Source: Variovorax paradoxus (GTDB taxonomy: Bacteria > Pseudomonadota > Gammaproteobacteria > Burkholderiales > Burkholderiaceae_C). Taken from it: DNA of 64,000 bases. Below are positions 1-8,522 of the stretch, one piece after another. The translations under genes and the position numbers were made by a program. The stretch lies in NCBI RefSeq assembly GCF_018614875.1, contig NZ_JAGGNW010000011.1:558001-622000 (forward strand), read 5' to 3'. How positions within the stretch are numbered: the stretch's first letter is position 1; the number at the start of each line of letters is the position of its first letter. The notes beneath the pieces are model-generated. The model made no database searches. It worked only from the letters and a program-made list of their open reading frames with translations, and was not told the origin of the DNA.

Positions 1-312
1 TCGGAAAGCTTCCTCCGGCTGCTCGACATGGTGTCGGCGCAGTACGAACTGGTCATCATCGACACGCCGCCGGTGCTGGTGGCCGCCGACACGGCCGCCG
101 TGGCGCCGTACATGGGCGCGGTGCTGCTGGTGGCCCGCGCGGACCAGACTCAACTCGGCGAGCTCAACGAAAGCGCCAAGCGCCTCTCACACGCGGGCAA
201 GGCCGTCAGCGGCGTGATCTTCAACGGCATCGACCTGACGCGGCGCCACTACGGCAGCCATGGCTACCGCTACGGTGGCTACCGGTACACGGAATACAAG
301 TACAACGATTAG
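1..312 (+). CDS. BY-kinase / Wzc-type polysaccharide tyrosine kinase, C-terminal end (5' truncated by window)
   Basis: The reading frame is open from base 1, so only the last 103 residues are present. They contain a Walker B-like stretch (VIIDTPP, about residues 17-23 of the fragment) followed by a hydrophobic strand, as in the ATPase domain of bacterial tyrosine kinases that control polysaccharide polymerisation and export. The extreme C-terminus carries eight tyrosines in its last 20 residues (YGSHGYRY, then YRYTEYKYND), the typical autophosphorylation cluster. It runs convergent to the polysaccharide train that follows, so it probably closes a separate plus-strand operon to the left. The family call is firm; the exact subtype (EpsG, Wzc or EpsB) cannot be decided from this piece. 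Confidence 0.85.
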   Translation, partial: SESFLRLLDMVSAQYELVIIDTPPVLVAADTAAVAPYMGAVLLVARADQTQLGELNESAKRLSHAGKAVSGVIFNGIDLTRRHYGSHGYRYGGYRYTEYKYND

Positions 313-328
313 ACCCGCAGGTCAGGCC

Positions 329-361
329 GGAACGCGGCGCCGGGGGGCGTCCTGGCGTTCC
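329..361. terminator. candidate hairpin between convergent genes
   Basis: GGAACGC (329-335) can pair with GCGTTCC (355-361) across a GC-rich loop, in the 62-base gap between the convergent kinase and dehydratase genes. There is no clear T tract on either side, so intrinsic termination is only suggested by position. Confidence 0.3.
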
Positions 362-374
362 ATCAAGAGAGAGA

Positions 375-2375
375 TCAGATCGGAGCGAGCACTGGAGGCG
401 TGATTGCAGCACCGGTGGCAACGCCATTCGCCGCGACCGTCACCGTTACCGGTGCTGGCAACGCCGCGCCCTGGCGTTCAAGCTCCAGGTACACCCAGTC
501 CACCACCTCCGCATGCGGAAGGTAGCCACCCAGAAGCTGCTGCAGCTTGCGTTTGATCGCGGGCACGTCGTTGCGCTCCAGCAGCGTGCCGAGCTCATCG
601 ATCTGCTGCGCCAGCTCTGCCCATGGCGGGCACGCCTCATGCGCCTTCATCACGCGGGGATGGGCGGTGGTCATGGCGTTGTCGCCAATCAGCAGTTCTT
701 CATAAAGCTTTTCGCCCGGACGCAGGCCGGTGATCAGCAACTCGATATCGCCTTCGGGGTTCCGCGCATCGCACACCGTGCGGCCAGACAATTCCACCAG
801 GCGGCGCGCCAGGTCGATGATGCGCACCGGCGCGCCCATCTCCAGCACAAACACGTCGCCACCCTCGGCCATGGCGCCAGCCTGGATCACCAGTTGCGCC
901 GCTTCGGGAATGGTCATGAAGTAGCGCGTGATGTCTTCGTGCGTGAGCGTGATCGGCCCGCCCGCTTCGATCTGCTGGCGAAACAGCGGCACCACCGAGC
1001 CGCTGGAGCCCAGCACATTGCCAAAGCGCACCATCGAAAAGCAGGTGCGCGGCTTCTGCTGGGCCAGCCCCTGCAGTGTCATTTCTGCCAAGCGCTTGCT
1101 CGCGCCCATGATGTTGGTCGGCCGCACCGCCTTGTCGGTGCTCACCAGCACAAACTGGCCAATGCCATGGTCCCGCGCCGCCAATGCCGTGGTGAGCGTA
1201 CCCAGCGTGTTGTTGACCAGGCCCTCCACGGGGTTGTGCTCCACCAGCGGCACATGCTTGTAGGCCGCGGCGTGGTAGACGGTGTTTGGCCGCCACACGC
1301 CCATGATCTGGCGCATGCGCGCGCCATCGCACACGGAGGCCAGCAGCGGCACCACGCTGAGCGCGGGCGCCTTTTGCTCCAGCTCGCGGTGAATGGCATA
1401 GAGCGCGTATTCACTCCATTCCACCAGCAGCAGCACCGAAGGTTTCAACTGCACGATCTGGCGGCACAGCTCGCTGCCAATGGAGCCGCCCGCACCGGTC
1501 ACCAGCACCACCTTGCCGCGCACATGGCGATGCAGCAGGTTATCGTCCGGCGCGACGGGATCGCGGCCCAGCAGGTCTTCGATGTCGACCTCCATCAGGT
1601 CCTTGACCTGCACCCGGCCCTGCGCCAGATCGGCCATGCCCGGAAGCGTGCGCACGTGCAGGTGCAGCGACAGGAGCCCGTTGAGAATCTGCGCCCTGCG
1701 CCCTTGGGAGACTGAGGGCAATGCCAACAGCACGTCTGTGACACCCTGAGCGGCGGCATTGGCCTTGAGCCAGGATGGTGGGTAAATTGGCAGGCCGTTG
1801 AGAGTGCGGCCCTGCAAATGGGGCGAGTCGTCGACAAAGCTATGCACCGCCATCTCGGGGCTGTGCGCCAGCGCCGCGGCCAATTGGCGCCCTGCCTTGC
1901 CGGCGCCGTAGATCACCACCTGCGGCAGCGTCTTGCTGCGCAGCACCTGTGTGTACAGGCCGCCCAGCCAATAGCGCGCCATCAGGCGCGAGGCGCCCAC
2001 CGTGAACAACAGCAGCGCAGGCACCAACAAGCCCACCGTGCGCGGAATGCCCTCGACACCTACCAAGGTGAACATCATCACGTAGCCCACGCTGAACAAG
2101 GAGCAAGCGTGCCCGACGGCCACCAACGCCGCACTGCCGGCATACCGGAAGATGGCACGGTACAGGCCCGAAACCACGAACAGCGGCAGCGCCAACATGA
2201 CGGCACCGGCGACTGCCAGCCAGTGCACGCCCGTCAGTTCTGTCCACCGCTCGTAGCGCAGGCTGAGCGCCAGCCACACGCACAGCACACACAGGCCAGT
2301 GTCCACCAGCAAAGCCAACACCCGCTTTACCGGTCTCGGCAGCGCCAACACAGGCTGGGCCAGACGATCGATCAT
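375..2375 (-). CDS. membrane-bound nucleotide-sugar 4,6-dehydratase (FlaA1/CapD/PglF family)
   Basis: The 666-residue protein has the long FlaA1/CapD layout. Four or so N-terminal membrane helices (about 15-135) are followed by a CoA-binding-like Rossmann domain with GAGKAG (about 157-162). The catalytic SDR domain has TGAGGSIG (293-300) and the STDKAVRPTNIMGASK block (about 412-427), where Met replaces the usual SDR tyrosine, as in this dehydratase family. The expected reaction is dehydration of UDP-GlcNAc to a 4-keto-6-deoxy sugar. It is the last gene of the leftward train and its ATG overlaps the stop of the VanZ-like gene (ATGA). With the aminotransferase, acetyltransferase and phosphoglycosyl transferase upstream it matches a PglF-E-D-C bacillosamine set; the final sugar is inferred. 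Confidence 0.93.
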   Translation of the reverse strand: MIDRLAQPVLALPRPVKRVLALLVDTGLCVLCVWLALSLRYERWTELTGVHWLAVAGAVMLALPLFVVSGLYRAIFRYAGSAALVAVGHACSLFSVGYVMMFTLVGVEGIPRTVGLLVPALLLFTVGASRLMARYWLGGLYTQVLRSKTLPQVVIYGAGKAGRQLAAALAHSPEMAVHSFVDDSPHLQGRTLNGLPIYPPSWLKANAAAQGVTDVLLALPSVSQGRRAQILNGLLSLHLHVRTLPGMADLAQGRVQVKDLMEVDIEDLLGRDPVAPDDNLLHRHVRGKVVLVTGAGGSIGSELCRQIVQLKPSVLLLVEWSEYALYAIHRELEQKAPALSVVPLLASVCDGARMRQIMGVWRPNTVYHAAAYKHVPLVEHNPVEGLVNNTLGTLTTALAARDHGIGQFVLVSTDKAVRPTNIMGASKRLAEMTLQGLAQQKPRTCFSMVRFGNVLGSSGSVVPLFRQQIEAGGPITLTHEDITRYFMTIPEAAQLVIQAGAMAEGGDVFVLEMGAPVRIIDLARRLVELSGRTVCDARNPEGDIELLITGLRPGEKLYEELLIGDNAMTTAHPRVMKAHEACPPWAELAQQIDELGTLLERNDVPAIKRKLQQLLGGYLPHAEVVDWVYLELERQGAALPAPVTVTVAANGVATGAAITPPVLAPI

Positions 2376-2776
2376 GTGGACTCCCTTGAGAAGTTCTTGT
2401 TGCTACGCCGACGCTCCAGCAAGAACGCCAGGCCGGCGCCCAGCAGCAGCCCCACCCAATCTGCCAGCAGATCGGTAGCCTCGGCAACGCGATCAGGTGT
2501 CAACGATTGCAGCAGCTCGATAAGCCCGCCATAGGCCAGCAACACGGTCAAGACGACAGCTGTGCGTCCCGGCCAAGCCAACTGGCCCAACAGCCCCAGC
2601 ACCGCAAAGCCCAAGGCGTGATTGCTTTTGTCCCAACCAGTCGTGGGCAAGGCAGCGGCTACCGAGGAAGGGGCCAGGCTCAACACCAGCAGCGCGAGCA
2701 TGGCCAGCGCCACCAGCCAGCGCCAGACCGCGGCTCCCGGCTGGGGCCACCAGCTGCGCGCAGCGTGCGGGCTCAT
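2372..2776 (-). CDS. VanZ-like small membrane protein
   Basis: This 134-residue protein has about four hydrophobic segments (near 17-38, 58-72, 75-90 and 100-120). The motif DKSNHALGFAVLGLL and the later EATDLLADWVGLLLG are characteristic of the VanZ-like family. The molecular function of the family is not settled; some members affect sensitivity to glycopeptides, others sit in polysaccharide loci. It starts with an ATG overlapping the aminotransferase stop and ends overlapping the dehydratase start, so it is translationally coupled on both sides and belongs to the operon. A direct role in sugar synthesis is unlikely; a role in membrane or polymer processing is possible. Confidence 0.75.
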   Translation of the reverse strand: MSPHAARSWWPQPGAAVWRWLVALAMLALLVLSLAPSSVAAALPTTGWDKSNHALGFAVLGLLGQLAWPGRTAVVLTVLLAYGGLIELLQSLTPDRVAEATDLLADWVGLLLGAGLAFLLERRRSNKNFSREST

Positions 2777-3951
2777 GCTGCGCTCGCTTCTTTCAGCACT
2801 CGCCCAATGGCCGCACAGCTGGCGTCCATTTCAGCGGCCCTCAGCGTCGGATGCACCAGCAACATGACGCTGGTTTCGCCCAGGGCGCGCGCCACCGGCA
2901 GGCGCTCGGCCGGCCGCCAGCCGGTGCCGTCAAAAGCCTTTTCGAGGTACACCTCCGAGCAGGACCCCTGGTAGCACGGCGCGCCCTGGGCCTGGATGGC
3001 ATTCACGATGCGGTCGCGGTTCCAGCCGGGCGCCAGCCGATCGGGCTGTACATAGACATAGCACTTGTAGTGCGCATGCACGCTGCCTTCGGGCAGGGCC
3101 GGCACGCGCACTGCCGCGTGAGGCTGGCAGGCTGCCCACAGCGCCTCTGCATGGCGCGTGCGCAGCGCGGTCCAGTCGGCCATGCGGCGCAACTGGATGC
3201 GGCCGATGACGGCCTGCATCTCCAGCATGCGCCAATTGGTGCCAAAGCTTTCGTGCAGCCAGCGGAAGCCCGGCGGATGCTGGCGCTGGAACACCGCCTC
3301 GTGGCTCTTGCCGTGGTCCTTGAACTCCCACATGGCGCGCCAAAGCAGTTCGCTGTTGGTGGTGACCATGCCGCCCTCGCCGCCCGTGGTCATGATCTTG
3401 TCCTGGCAGAAAGACCAGGCGCCCACGTGCCCGATGGAGCCGACCGCCCGTCCCTTGTAATACGCGCCATGCGCCTGGGCACAGTCTTCGATGACCTTGA
3501 AGCCGTGCTGTTCGGCCAGCGCCATGATCGGATCCATGTCGCAGGGCCAGCCGCCCAGGTGCACGCAGATCACCGCGCGCGTGCGCGGCGTGAGCACGCG
3601 CGCGATGGTGGCCGCCGAGAGGTTGCCGCTGCCGGCCTCCACATCCGCGAACACCGGCGTGGCACCCGCATTGACCACGCAAGACACGCTCGCAATGAAG
3701 GTGCGCGGCGTGACCACCACTTCGTCGCCCGGGCCAATGCCCAGCGCCTGCAAGGCAAGGTCGAGCGCCAGAGTGCCGTTGGCCAGCGCCACCGCATGCG
3801 CGGTGCCCGTCCACGAGGCGAACTCCTTTTCGAACTCGCGGCATTCCTGCCCGGTCCAGTAGTTGACCTTGTTGGAGAGCAGCACACGCTGCACGGCTTT
3901 GGCCTCTTCGGCGGTGAAGCTGGGCCAGGGAGAAAATTGGGTATTCAACAT
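2773..3951 (-). CDS. DegT/DnrJ/EryC1/StrS aminotransferase (PglE-like sugar aminotransferase)
   Basis: The 392-residue product is a fold-type I PLP enzyme of the sugar aminotransferase family. Visible landmarks are ALANGTLAL (about 55-63), the PLP-binding EDCAQAHGA (about 155-163) and the Schiff-base lysine in SFCQDKIMTTGGEGG (K185). The start MLNTQF was chosen because it gives the normal family N-terminus and leaves a 2-base gap to the acetyltransferase; the frame stays open upstream but encodes only Arg/His-rich shadow sequence. It should transfer an amino group from glutamate to the 4-keto sugar made by the CapD-type dehydratase, giving a 4-amino-4,6-dideoxy sugar. The acetyltransferase gene beside it supports this order of steps. 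Confidence 0.92.
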   Translation of the reverse strand: MLNTQFSPWPSFTAEEAKAVQRVLLSNKVNYWTGQECREFEKEFASWTGTAHAVALANGTLALDLALQALGIGPGDEVVVTPRTFIASVSCVVNAGATPVFADVEAGSGNLSAATIARVLTPRTRAVICVHLGGWPCDMDPIMALAEQHGFKVIEDCAQAHGAYYKGRAVGSIGHVGAWSFCQDKIMTTGGEGGMVTTNSELLWRAMWEFKDHGKSHEAVFQRQHPPGFRWLHESFGTNWRMLEMQAVIGRIQLRRMADWTALRTRHAEALWAACQPHAAVRVPALPEGSVHAHYKCYVYVQPDRLAPGWNRDRIVNAIQAQGAPCYQGSCSEVYLEKAFDGTGWRPAERLPVARALGETSVMLLVHPTLRAAEMDASCAAIGRVLKEASAA

Positions 3952-3953
3952 GA

Positions 3954-4616
3954 TCAGCCTTTGGGAGAAAAGAGACGGGCCGGATTGCCTACGACCGTGG
4001 CGCCGGCAGGCACGTCGCGAGTGACCACGGCGCCCATGCCGACCACGGCGCCGCGACCTATAACAAGGGGCTGGCCCGGACGGCCCTGCTTGATGACCGC
4101 ACCCGAGCCGATGTACGCGTGGTCTTCGATGACCACGTTGCCGTTGCACTTGGCCCCTGGCGCGAAGGTGACGAAATCACCAATCACGCAGTCGTGCTCG
4201 ACATAGCTGTAGAGGTTGGCGTGGAAATGCCGACCGATGCGGATGTTGGAAGTGAGGGTGACGAAGGGGCTGAGAGCCGCGCCCTCGCCCAGTTCCACGT
4301 CGTCCATGCGCACCACGTTGTCCGCGCTCACCGTCCAGGCACGTACGCCATCCGCCTTGCAGCGCGCGGCCAACTGCTCGCGCACCTTGCTGTTGGCAAT
4401 AGCCAGCACGGCATGGCGCTCGCTCGCCTCTTGCTGCAGGAATTCCGCGTAGCGCAGCACCCGCTGGCCATTGATCACAGGTGCGGCGGGTTGGTCGTCT
4501 ATGAAAACAAGCCGCGTATCCGCAATGCATTGCCCCGCCAATTGCGCGCGCGCCAACGGCATCACGCCCCGGCCGCAGCCGCTGGCGCCGTAGACCGCAA
4601 ACAAGGGTCGCGTCAT
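3954..4616 (-). CDS. sugar O/N-acetyltransferase, NeuD/PglD family
   Basis: The protein (220 residues) has an N-terminal nucleotide-binding-like region with YGASGCGRG (about 9-17). From about residue 100 to the end it forms a left-handed beta-helix of hexapeptide repeats (for example IGRGAVVGMGAVVT and VPAGATVVGNPA). This is the NeuD/PglD architecture, which uses acetyl-CoA to acetylate a sugar amine or hydroxyl. Its position between a PglE-like aminotransferase and a PglC-like phosphoglycosyl transferase favours N-acetylation of the UDP-4-amino-sugar to a diacetamido sugar. Its ATG overlaps the stop of the upstream gene (ATGA). O-acetylation cannot be excluded from sequence alone. Confidence 0.88.
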   Translation of the reverse strand: MTRPLFAVYGASGCGRGVMPLARAQLAGQCIADTRLVFIDDQPAAPVINGQRVLRYAEFLQQEASERHAVLAIANSKVREQLAARCKADGVRAWTVSADNVVRMDDVELGEGAALSPFVTLTSNIRIGRHFHANLYSYVEHDCVIGDFVTFAPGAKCNGNVVIEDHAYIGSGAVIKQGRPGQPLVIGRGAVVGMGAVVTRDVPAGATVVGNPARLFSPKG

Positions 4617-5230
4617 GACTCACCTGCGCGCGAAGTAACGGTAGACGAGCCATTGAAGCGCGGCATGGTTGCCTCGCCCGCTGCAGAAATGCCATCGCGC
4701 ACCAGCACCTTGCGCACCGTGAGCCACAGGATCTTGATGTCGAGCCACAGCGTGCGGTTGTCGACGTACCAGACATCTAGCTTGAACTTTTCTTCCCAGC
4801 TCAGCGCGTTGCGGCCGTTGATCTGCGCCCAGCCGGTGATGCCGGGACGCACTTCATGGCGGCGTGCCTGCTCAGTGGAATAAAGCGGCAGGTATTCCAT
4901 CAGCAAAGGGCGCGGGCCTAAGAGACTCATCTCTCCCTTGAGTACGTTCCAGAGTTCGGGCAGCTCGTCGAGGCTGCTCGAACGCAGAAAGTGGCCAAAT
5001 GGAGTGAGCCGTTTGGCATCAGGTAGCAACTGCCCGCTGGTGTCGCGTGCATCTGTCATGGTGCGGAACTTGACCAGGCTGAAGGGCCGACCGCCCAACC
5101 CCGGCCGGGTTTGCCGAAAGAACGCGGGGCTGCCCAGCTTGCGGCGCACCTGCCAAGTCAAAAGCAACAGCGGAATGCCCAGAATCAGCAATGCCAGAAC
5201 GGCCAGGACGAGATCGAAAAGTCGCTTCAT
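4613..5230 (-). CDS. monotopic phosphoglycosyl transferase (PglC-type bacterial sugar transferase)
   Basis: At 205 residues this is the minimal PglC-sized form of the bacterial sugar transferase family. It has one N-terminal hydrophobic re-entrant segment with an internal proline (about 5-27), then VKFRTM (53-58), the catalytic Asp-Glu in SSSLDELPELWN (D88, E89) and LGPRP (104-108). It should move a phospho-sugar from a UDP-sugar to undecaprenyl phosphate at the inner membrane and so start the repeat unit. The start MKRLFD was chosen because it is the canonical family N-terminus and overlaps the glycosyltransferase stop (ATGA); a longer open frame upstream is shadow sequence. The likely donor is the UDP-diacetamido sugar made by its neighbours. 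Confidence 0.92.
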   Translation of the reverse strand: MKRLFDLVLAVLALLILGIPLLLLTWQVRRKLGSPAFFRQTRPGLGGRPFSLVKFRTMTDARDTSGQLLPDAKRLTPFGHFLRSSSLDELPELWNVLKGEMSLLGPRPLLMEYLPLYSTEQARRHEVRPGITGWAQINGRNALSWEEKFKLDVWYVDNRTLWLDIKILWLTVRKVLVRDGISAAGEATMPRFNGSSTVTSRAGES

Positions 5231-6345
5231 TCGATCCCCATTTCCCGCAGCATCATGGCGTTGACTTTGTGCACGTCGTACCTCGCTTCGGCCATGTGCC
5301 GAGACCGTTGCCCCATGCGCAAGGACAGCGTCTCGTCTTCGATGAACTTCAGCATTGCCTGCTCCAAAGCATCGATCGATTTGACCGGCACCAAGAAGCC
5401 GTTGTCGCCATGCATCACCGTTTCGCGGCAACCAGGGGCATCGGTGGTGATGACCGCGCGCCCCATTGCCATCGCTTCCAGCACAGTGCGAGGCGTGCCC
5501 TCTCGATAGCTCGGCAGCACGTACACACTGCAGTCCGCAATGGCCGGGCGCACATCGTCCAGGCGGCCCAAGAAATTCAGTGTCCCGTCAGCCGCCCACG
5601 CGTCCAACTCATGTTGCGCAATAGCGTTGGGATTGGTGTCGATCCATCCCACCAGCAAGCAGCGCACGCTCGGATGTATGGCCCGGACTCTGCGAGCAGC
5701 CTGCGCATACTCACGAACGCCTTTGTCGCCGAGCAAGCGTGCGATCAATAGAAAGCATGGGGTCCCTCGCGGCAGCGGCACCATACCGAAAGCGGATAAG
5801 TCCACACCTGAGCCATTGACCACGCAGGTTCGCGCGCCCAGCATCAAGAGCTTGCGGCGGCGAAACAGCGCCTCATCGTCAGGGTTCTGAAAAAAAACAG
5901 CGTGCACGCGCGCGAAAGCCAGGGCATACAGCCGCTGGACCAACTCCCGCAACCCGTTGCGCTGGCCATCGCCCTGGAACGCATAGCCCAATCCAGTCAC
6001 CAGCGCAAAACGCCGTGGCACGCCGGCCAGCCATGCGGCCAATGAACCGTAGATGACAGGCTTGATCGTGTACCCCAGCACATATTCAGGCTGCACGCGG
6101 CGCATGAGCCGCCAGAGACGCCACAGCGTCAGCAAGTCTGCGATCGGGTTTGTGCCGGTACGTCGCATGACGACTTCATGCACCACCACGCCTGCGGCCT
6201 CCAACTTCAGACGGACAGGACTCGCCTCAGGCAGATCGGGGGCTGCAACATGCACCTGCAGCCCCCGCGCCTGCAGCGCGGCAATCAAAGAGCCGCGAAA
6301 GTTGACCAGCGACTCAGCCAGACTGGCAATCAGCAAGAACTTCAT
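5227..6345 (-). CDS. glycosyltransferase family 4 (PglA-like)
   Basis: The product (372 residues) has two Rossmann halves typical of GT-B family 4 enzymes. The N-terminus is MKFLLIASLAESLVNFRG and the C-terminal half holds PSYREGTPRTVLEAMAMGRA, the donor-binding EX7E-type region. VTGLGYAF and the central domain resemble the PglA/WbpX branch that adds the second sugar to undecaprenyl-PP-bacillosamine. The start was chosen at MKFLL, which overlaps the asnB stop by four bases; the longer open frame upstream gives no family-like sequence. It probably adds a HexNAc or HexNAcA residue to the primed lipid carrier on the cytoplasmic side. Donor specificity is inferred from context. Confidence 0.87.
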   Translation of the reverse strand: MKFLLIASLAESLVNFRGSLIAALQARGLQVHVAAPDLPEASPVRLKLEAAGVVVHEVVMRRTGTNPIADLLTLWRLWRLMRRVQPEYVLGYTIKPVIYGSLAAWLAGVPRRFALVTGLGYAFQGDGQRNGLRELVQRLYALAFARVHAVFFQNPDDEALFRRRKLLMLGARTCVVNGSGVDLSAFGMVPLPRGTPCFLLIARLLGDKGVREYAQAARRVRAIHPSVRCLLVGWIDTNPNAIAQHELDAWAADGTLNFLGRLDDVRPAIADCSVYVLPSYREGTPRTVLEAMAMGRAVITTDAPGCRETVMHGDNGFLVPVKSIDALEQAMLKFIEDETLSLRMGQRSRHMAEARYDVHKVNAMMLREMGIE

Positions 6346-8324
6346 CGCACGCTGCTCCCCACCGGCGCCTGCTCTGCCAGCCAGGCCTGGAACATCAACA
6401 CGCACCAGAGTTGATGCTGCCAATTGCGCTGCCCACTCAGGTGCTCGGCCCACTTTTGTCGTATGGGGGCAGGGTTGAAATAACCTTCGCGCCTCAGGCG
6501 CGACTCGCTCAGCAAGTCTTCCGCCCAAGGGCGCAGGGGGCCGCGCAACCAACTATCGATAGGCACACCAAAACCCATCTTGGGCCGCTCGATCAGTGCT
6601 TTGGGCACATGTCGAAACAGCACTTGGCGCAGCGCCCATTTGGTCGTGTAGCTCTTGTTTTCTTTTCGTAGCTTGTATTCCATGGGCAACTGCCACGCGA
6701 ACTCCACCACGCGATGATCGAGAAAGGGCACGCGGGTTTCCAAGCTCACCGCCATGGCGGCTCGGTCCACCTTGGTCAGGATGTCATCCGGCAGATAGGT
6801 CTGCAGATCGAGCGCCATCATGCGTTCAACGTCGCTGAGTCCTGCCAGAGCGGGTGCCGGATCATTGAGCACAGTGGTCGGCTCAACGCCCCCCTGCACC
6901 ACCTCTTCAGGACGGGGCCAATGAGAAACCATGCCTCGGTAAAGTTCGGCCACGGAACCAGCCGTCATGACGCCCGCGCCCTTGTGCAACTTGTCTCCAA
7001 CGTTCGCCCAACGGCGCGCGAGCGGCGTATAGGCCGCCATGCGGTTCAAATGGTCCGGCGACAGGCTCGTCAATCCCCGGGACACCGCGCGCCGCAGCGG
7101 AAGGGGCACGGCAGACAGGCGGTGCCACAAACTCGCCGTCAGTGAATACCGGTTGTAGCCACAAAACAATTCGTCTCCGGCGTCCCCGGAGAGCGACACC
7201 GTGACATGGCGGCGCGCGAGCTGGCTCACCAGAAAAGTGGGGATCTGCGAAGAATCGGCAAACGGCTCGCAGTAAAGGCTGGGCAGGCCAGGAATAACTG
7301 CCAACGCTTGCTCCGGCGTGACATACATCTCGGTGTGCTCGGTGCCCAGATGCTGAGCCACCGCCTTGGCGTGCTCTGCCTCGTTATAGGCCGCCTCGTG
7401 AAAGCCAATAGAAAAGGTCTTGACCGGACGACTGGCCTGCGCCTGCATCAACGCGACCACAGTCGAGGAATCGACGCCGCCCGACAAGAACGCGCCCAGT
7501 GGCACGTCAGCCATCATTTGTCGTCGCACGGCGTCCTTGAGCAATGCCTCCAGCGCATCGACAGCCTCTGTGGCGCTCCCATTGAAACGCCCGGCCTCGC
7601 CCCGTTGTGCCGCCTCTGTATTCGACCAATAGGTCTGCACGACGGGCTCGGGAGCAGCTTGCGACACGGTCAAGAGGCTGCCTGGCAACAGCTTGTGAAC
7701 GCCCCGATAGATGGAATGGCGGCCGCCCACGTTGTTGTGCCGCATGAACAAGCACAGTGCATCGCGATTGATTTGCGCACGAAATGCCGGATGTGCGCGC
7801 AGCGCCTTCAGCTCTGAGCCGAACAAAAACACCGCAGCGGAGCCACTGCCCTGCCACCCGTAATAGAGCGGCTTCTCACCCAAGCGGTCGCGCGCGAGCG
7901 TCAGCGCGCGCGCCTCCCTGTCCCAAACCGAGAAGGCAAACATGCCAATGGCGCGCTTGACTGTGGCGAGAATGCCCCAGGCATCGAAGCCGGCCAAAAG
8001 CGTTTCGGTGTCCGAATGCCCTCTCCAGGCAGGAGCCCTTCCGCAGCTAGCCAGTTCGTCGCGCAAATCCATGTGGTTGTAGATCTCGCCGTTGAAAGCA
8101 AGCACATACCGCCCCGCGGCAGAGGTCATGGGCTGCGCGCCAGCGGCAGACAGTTCGACAACAGACAGGCGACGATGCCCCAAGCCAATGGCGGCGTCCG
8201 CGTCCAGCCACTGGCCATCAGAGTCGGGGCCTCGGTTCGCAATTGCATCCGTCATGGCTTTGAGTCGCTGTGGAGCTGAATCACCCGGCCAATGCCCACT
8301 AAAAAAACCTGCAAGTCCACACAT
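6342..8324 (-). CDS. asnB: glutamine-hydrolysing asparagine synthase-type amidotransferase
   Basis: The protein (660 residues) has an N-terminal glutamine amidohydrolase domain starting MCGLAGFF, with catalytic Cys2 exposed after Met removal, and FNGEIYNH (about 77-84). The C-terminal synthetase domain has the ATP pyrophosphatase loop SGGVDSS (281-287). AsnB makes asparagine from aspartate. Homologues inside O-antigen or capsule loci are thought to amidate uronic acids, and the GalNAcA-making pair at 13.0-15.4 kb would supply such a substrate. AAGGGAG lies about 10 bases before the ATG. It opens a block of seven genes joined by ATGA overlaps or near-contacts, running down to the CapD-like gene. 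Confidence 0.92.
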   Translation of the reverse strand: MCGLAGFFSGHWPGDSAPQRLKAMTDAIANRGPDSDGQWLDADAAIGLGHRRLSVVELSAAGAQPMTSAAGRYVLAFNGEIYNHMDLRDELASCGRAPAWRGHSDTETLLAGFDAWGILATVKRAIGMFAFSVWDREARALTLARDRLGEKPLYYGWQGSGSAAVFLFGSELKALRAHPAFRAQINRDALCLFMRHNNVGGRHSIYRGVHKLLPGSLLTVSQAAPEPVVQTYWSNTEAAQRGEAGRFNGSATEAVDALEALLKDAVRRQMMADVPLGAFLSGGVDSSTVVALMQAQASRPVKTFSIGFHEAAYNEAEHAKAVAQHLGTEHTEMYVTPEQALAVIPGLPSLYCEPFADSSQIPTFLVSQLARRHVTVSLSGDAGDELFCGYNRYSLTASLWHRLSAVPLPLRRAVSRGLTSLSPDHLNRMAAYTPLARRWANVGDKLHKGAGVMTAGSVAELYRGMVSHWPRPEEVVQGGVEPTTVLNDPAPALAGLSDVERMMALDLQTYLPDDILTKVDRAAMAVSLETRVPFLDHRVVEFAWQLPMEYKLRKENKSYTTKWALRQVLFRHVPKALIERPKMGFGVPIDSWLRGPLRPWAEDLLSESRLRREGYFNPAPIRQKWAEHLSGQRNWQHQLWCVLMFQAWLAEQAPVGSSVR

Positions 8325-8522
8325 TTTTAGTTAACTCCCTTATTCCTGAAGTGGCGACGCCACATTGGGAATATTTTTTTAATATTGGATATCCGTCTCA
8401 TTAAAAGCCCCGTGCCGCAATGGAAAGGCAGCACCTTTATCTCCGATCTACGCGCTGGCTGGTTTTGATCTGCGGAGCGAGCAACGCACCTTGGCGCGCA
8501 CCGTAGGCGCGTTTGCCCCGTA
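8325..8522. other. 198-base AT-rich spacer, possible internal promoter for asnB
   Basis: This is the only sizeable gap inside the leftward polysaccharide train below 15.4 kb. It is clearly more AT-rich than the flanking genes. It contains a 6-base-arm hairpin (GTGGCG-A-CGCCAC, 8351-8363) and AATATT repeats (about 8370-8385). A secondary promoter or attenuator for the asnB-capD block is plausible, but no clean -35/-10 pair was found. Confidence 0.35.

Noticed and set aside
513..1715. A 400-codon plus-strand frame opposite the CapD-like gene, and similar long frames opposite other genes (for example 18984-21308 minus, 14076-15377 plus)
   Set aside because: They are His/Arg/Gln-rich shadows of high-GC genes on the other strand, without family motifs or ribosome sites.
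8351..8379. GTGGCG-A-CGCCAC hairpin followed by a T run, looking like a plus-strand terminator
   Set aside because: No plus-strand gene lies to its left for many kilobases, and the hairpin and T run are about nine bases apart. It is more likely part of the asnB leader or promoter region.
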